Origin: Pempheris klunzingeri
Taxonomy: Eukaryota > Chordata > Actinopteri > Acropomatiformes > Pempheridae
Length of the DNA stretch: 64,000 nucleotides
NCBI RefSeq assembly: GCF_042242105.1
Contig: NC_092029.1
Location: forward strand, 10,967,885 to 11,031,884
Direction of reading: 5' to 3'
Shown: positions 62,739-64,000 of the stretch, in pieces
Layout of the letters: each line of letters opens with the position of its first letter
Position numbering within the stretch: the stretch's first letter is position 1
The notes under the pieces: generated by a model
Databases searched by the model: none
Seen by the model: only the letters and a program-made list of their open reading frames with translations
Told to the model about the DNA's origin: nothing
Program-made: the position numbers and the translations under genes

Positions 62739-64000
62739 ACACTGTGCATTGTGGGACTGCGGAAACCAGAGTCGCATGCTGGCAAACTGGCTGACCTGAA
62801 AGAATTCCTCCTCGTCTCTCAGACTGGACACACGAATAGATATACAGTAAATACAGATAATGCATTTCTGCACACGTCCCATTTTGTGAATGGCCATTCA
62901 GTCCTTTGGTATTTGTCTGATTTATATTTATTTTTTTTGTACGGAATTTGCCAAGAAGCAGTATTGCCTTCCTTGTTAATTGCTCATTGCTTTATCTCAT
63001 AGAGGGTTTACTGTGTAACCTTTTTGGTGCAGGGAACACTTAACAACATGTGTGGTGCAATAATTTATACAGCTAGTGCTGATACTGAGTGATGATCCAC
63101 TATGACATTGTTGCTATTTCACTCCTCATATAGTAGCTGTAAGCCAAAATGACACATCTGAGAGTAAGAGGTGCCATTTTTATGTTTGCACTACATTTAT
63201 TAAGTTCTGCATGTTACTCACTTCAACTGACGCAGATTTAAAGGGAAGCTTTTTACGTGGGTGTCCAATCAGCTTTCTCGGCCAGTTTATCACACACTTT
63301 GATGGGCTACATTCACCATCAACACTGAGTTCTCCTGCTCGCTGCACTATGCCGGCAGTGCTTACATTTACCATGATGCATTGCTCATGAGCACCGGACT
63401 CCTAACCCCAAATCCTCTCTGCTGGCTAAGCGTCAGTAGCCACAGACGGCTTAAAAACACCAATAAAAACTAAAAGAAATGGCCCAAGCTGAAATTTATT
63501 GCAACAGAACAGATTGAATAGCTGAGCTGACGGAGCCTGTAGGTCTTCATGGTTACCAACGACTGATGACGGCGCTTATGACCAGGAAGTACAACAGATT
63601 TTGCAACAGGAGGAGTTTTTCTCTATGAAAATGATAGCACAGACTGAGACATTTATTTCTTCAGTTGGTTACATTTACCAACAACATTGATTGGACATCC
63701 TCACAAAATGTTTCCCTTTAAGTCGCCTTTTCTAACACCCATGTGCAATATACTCAGTTTGTTGCCACCTCTAACACTTATATCATTCCTCACAGAGCCC
63801 ATTGAGATTAGCTGTGAGTGAGACAGGTTGAGCCTCTTATTTTACGTGGGGGTTGTGTTGTTCTGATCTAGAAACGGATATGATATCACATTTCCTACAA
63901 ACATTGTCAAAACTTTTTTCTGGCCAACCATTTTTACTGCCAACCAGCCCACGCTCAGTAACACAGATGGACACTATGCAAGGTGAATGAACAAAATATT
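62739..64000 (+). other. rps6kc1: rps6kc1 3' UTR and downstream sequence
   Basis: No further exon recognised. The first canonical AATAAA after the TAG stop is at 63462-63467, implying a 3' UTR of about 740 bases if used. The rest to the window edge is unassigned. Confidence 0.5.

Overview
This is vertebrate nuclear DNA, almost certainly from a ray-finned (teleost) fish. Genes are split into many short exons with GT/AG boundaries, introns carry CA/GT/GA microsatellites, and the mobile elements (Tc1-type MITE, hAT-type MITEs, L2-like LINE tail) are types common in teleost genomes. There is no operon, CRISPR array, rRNA or recognisable tRNA. I rebuilt four protein-coding genes exon by exon; in each, all junctions keep the reading frame from start to stop. 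Gene identity comes from recognising family sequence, not from a database search.

Layout: (1) 1-10440, intergenic; no coding exon recognised, only simple repeats, a truncated Tc1 end and a CTCF-like site. (2) 11195-16204 (+), a secreted coiled-coil/fibrinogen C-terminal domain protein of the angiopoietin-like/fibrinogen-like group (8 coding exons, 432 aa), with a probable 5' UTR exon near 10450-10676 and a poly(A) signal at 17001. (3) 19258-33200 (-), snx9, sorting nexin 9 (19 coding exons, 613 aa; SH3, low-complexity AP2/clathrin-binding region, PX, BAR), convergent with gene 2. (4) 35397-41546 (+), a DBH-like copper monooxygenase, best fit MOXD2 (13 exons, 569 aa), divergent from snx9. (5) 42270-62738 (+), rps6kc1, ribosomal protein S6 kinase delta-1/RPK118 (16 coding exons, 1123 aa; PX, MIT and a degenerate kinase domain), followed by 3' UTR.

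Functionally the genes are unrelated neighbours. Two of them (snx9 and rps6kc1) encode PX-domain proteins that act on phosphoinositide membranes in the endocytic pathway; the other two encode secretory-pathway products (a fibrinogen-domain ligand-like protein and a copper oxygenase). In human, SNX9, MOXD2P and RPS6KC1 lie on different chromosomes (from memory), so the order here reflects fish-lineage rearrangement or retention.

Most worth a second look: a 405-bp Tc1-type MITE with identical 89-bp inverted repeats and a residual transposase C-terminus; a frame-compatible 36-nt candidate cassette exon in snx9; loss of the calcium-loop segment in the fibrinogen domain; a kinase domain in rps6kc1 lacking both HRD arginine and DFG; strong CTCF and ZNF143-type motifs; and a homeodomain-site-rich intronic block in rps6kc1 that may be a conserved regulatory element. 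I found no evidence of a wholly new multi-gene system.
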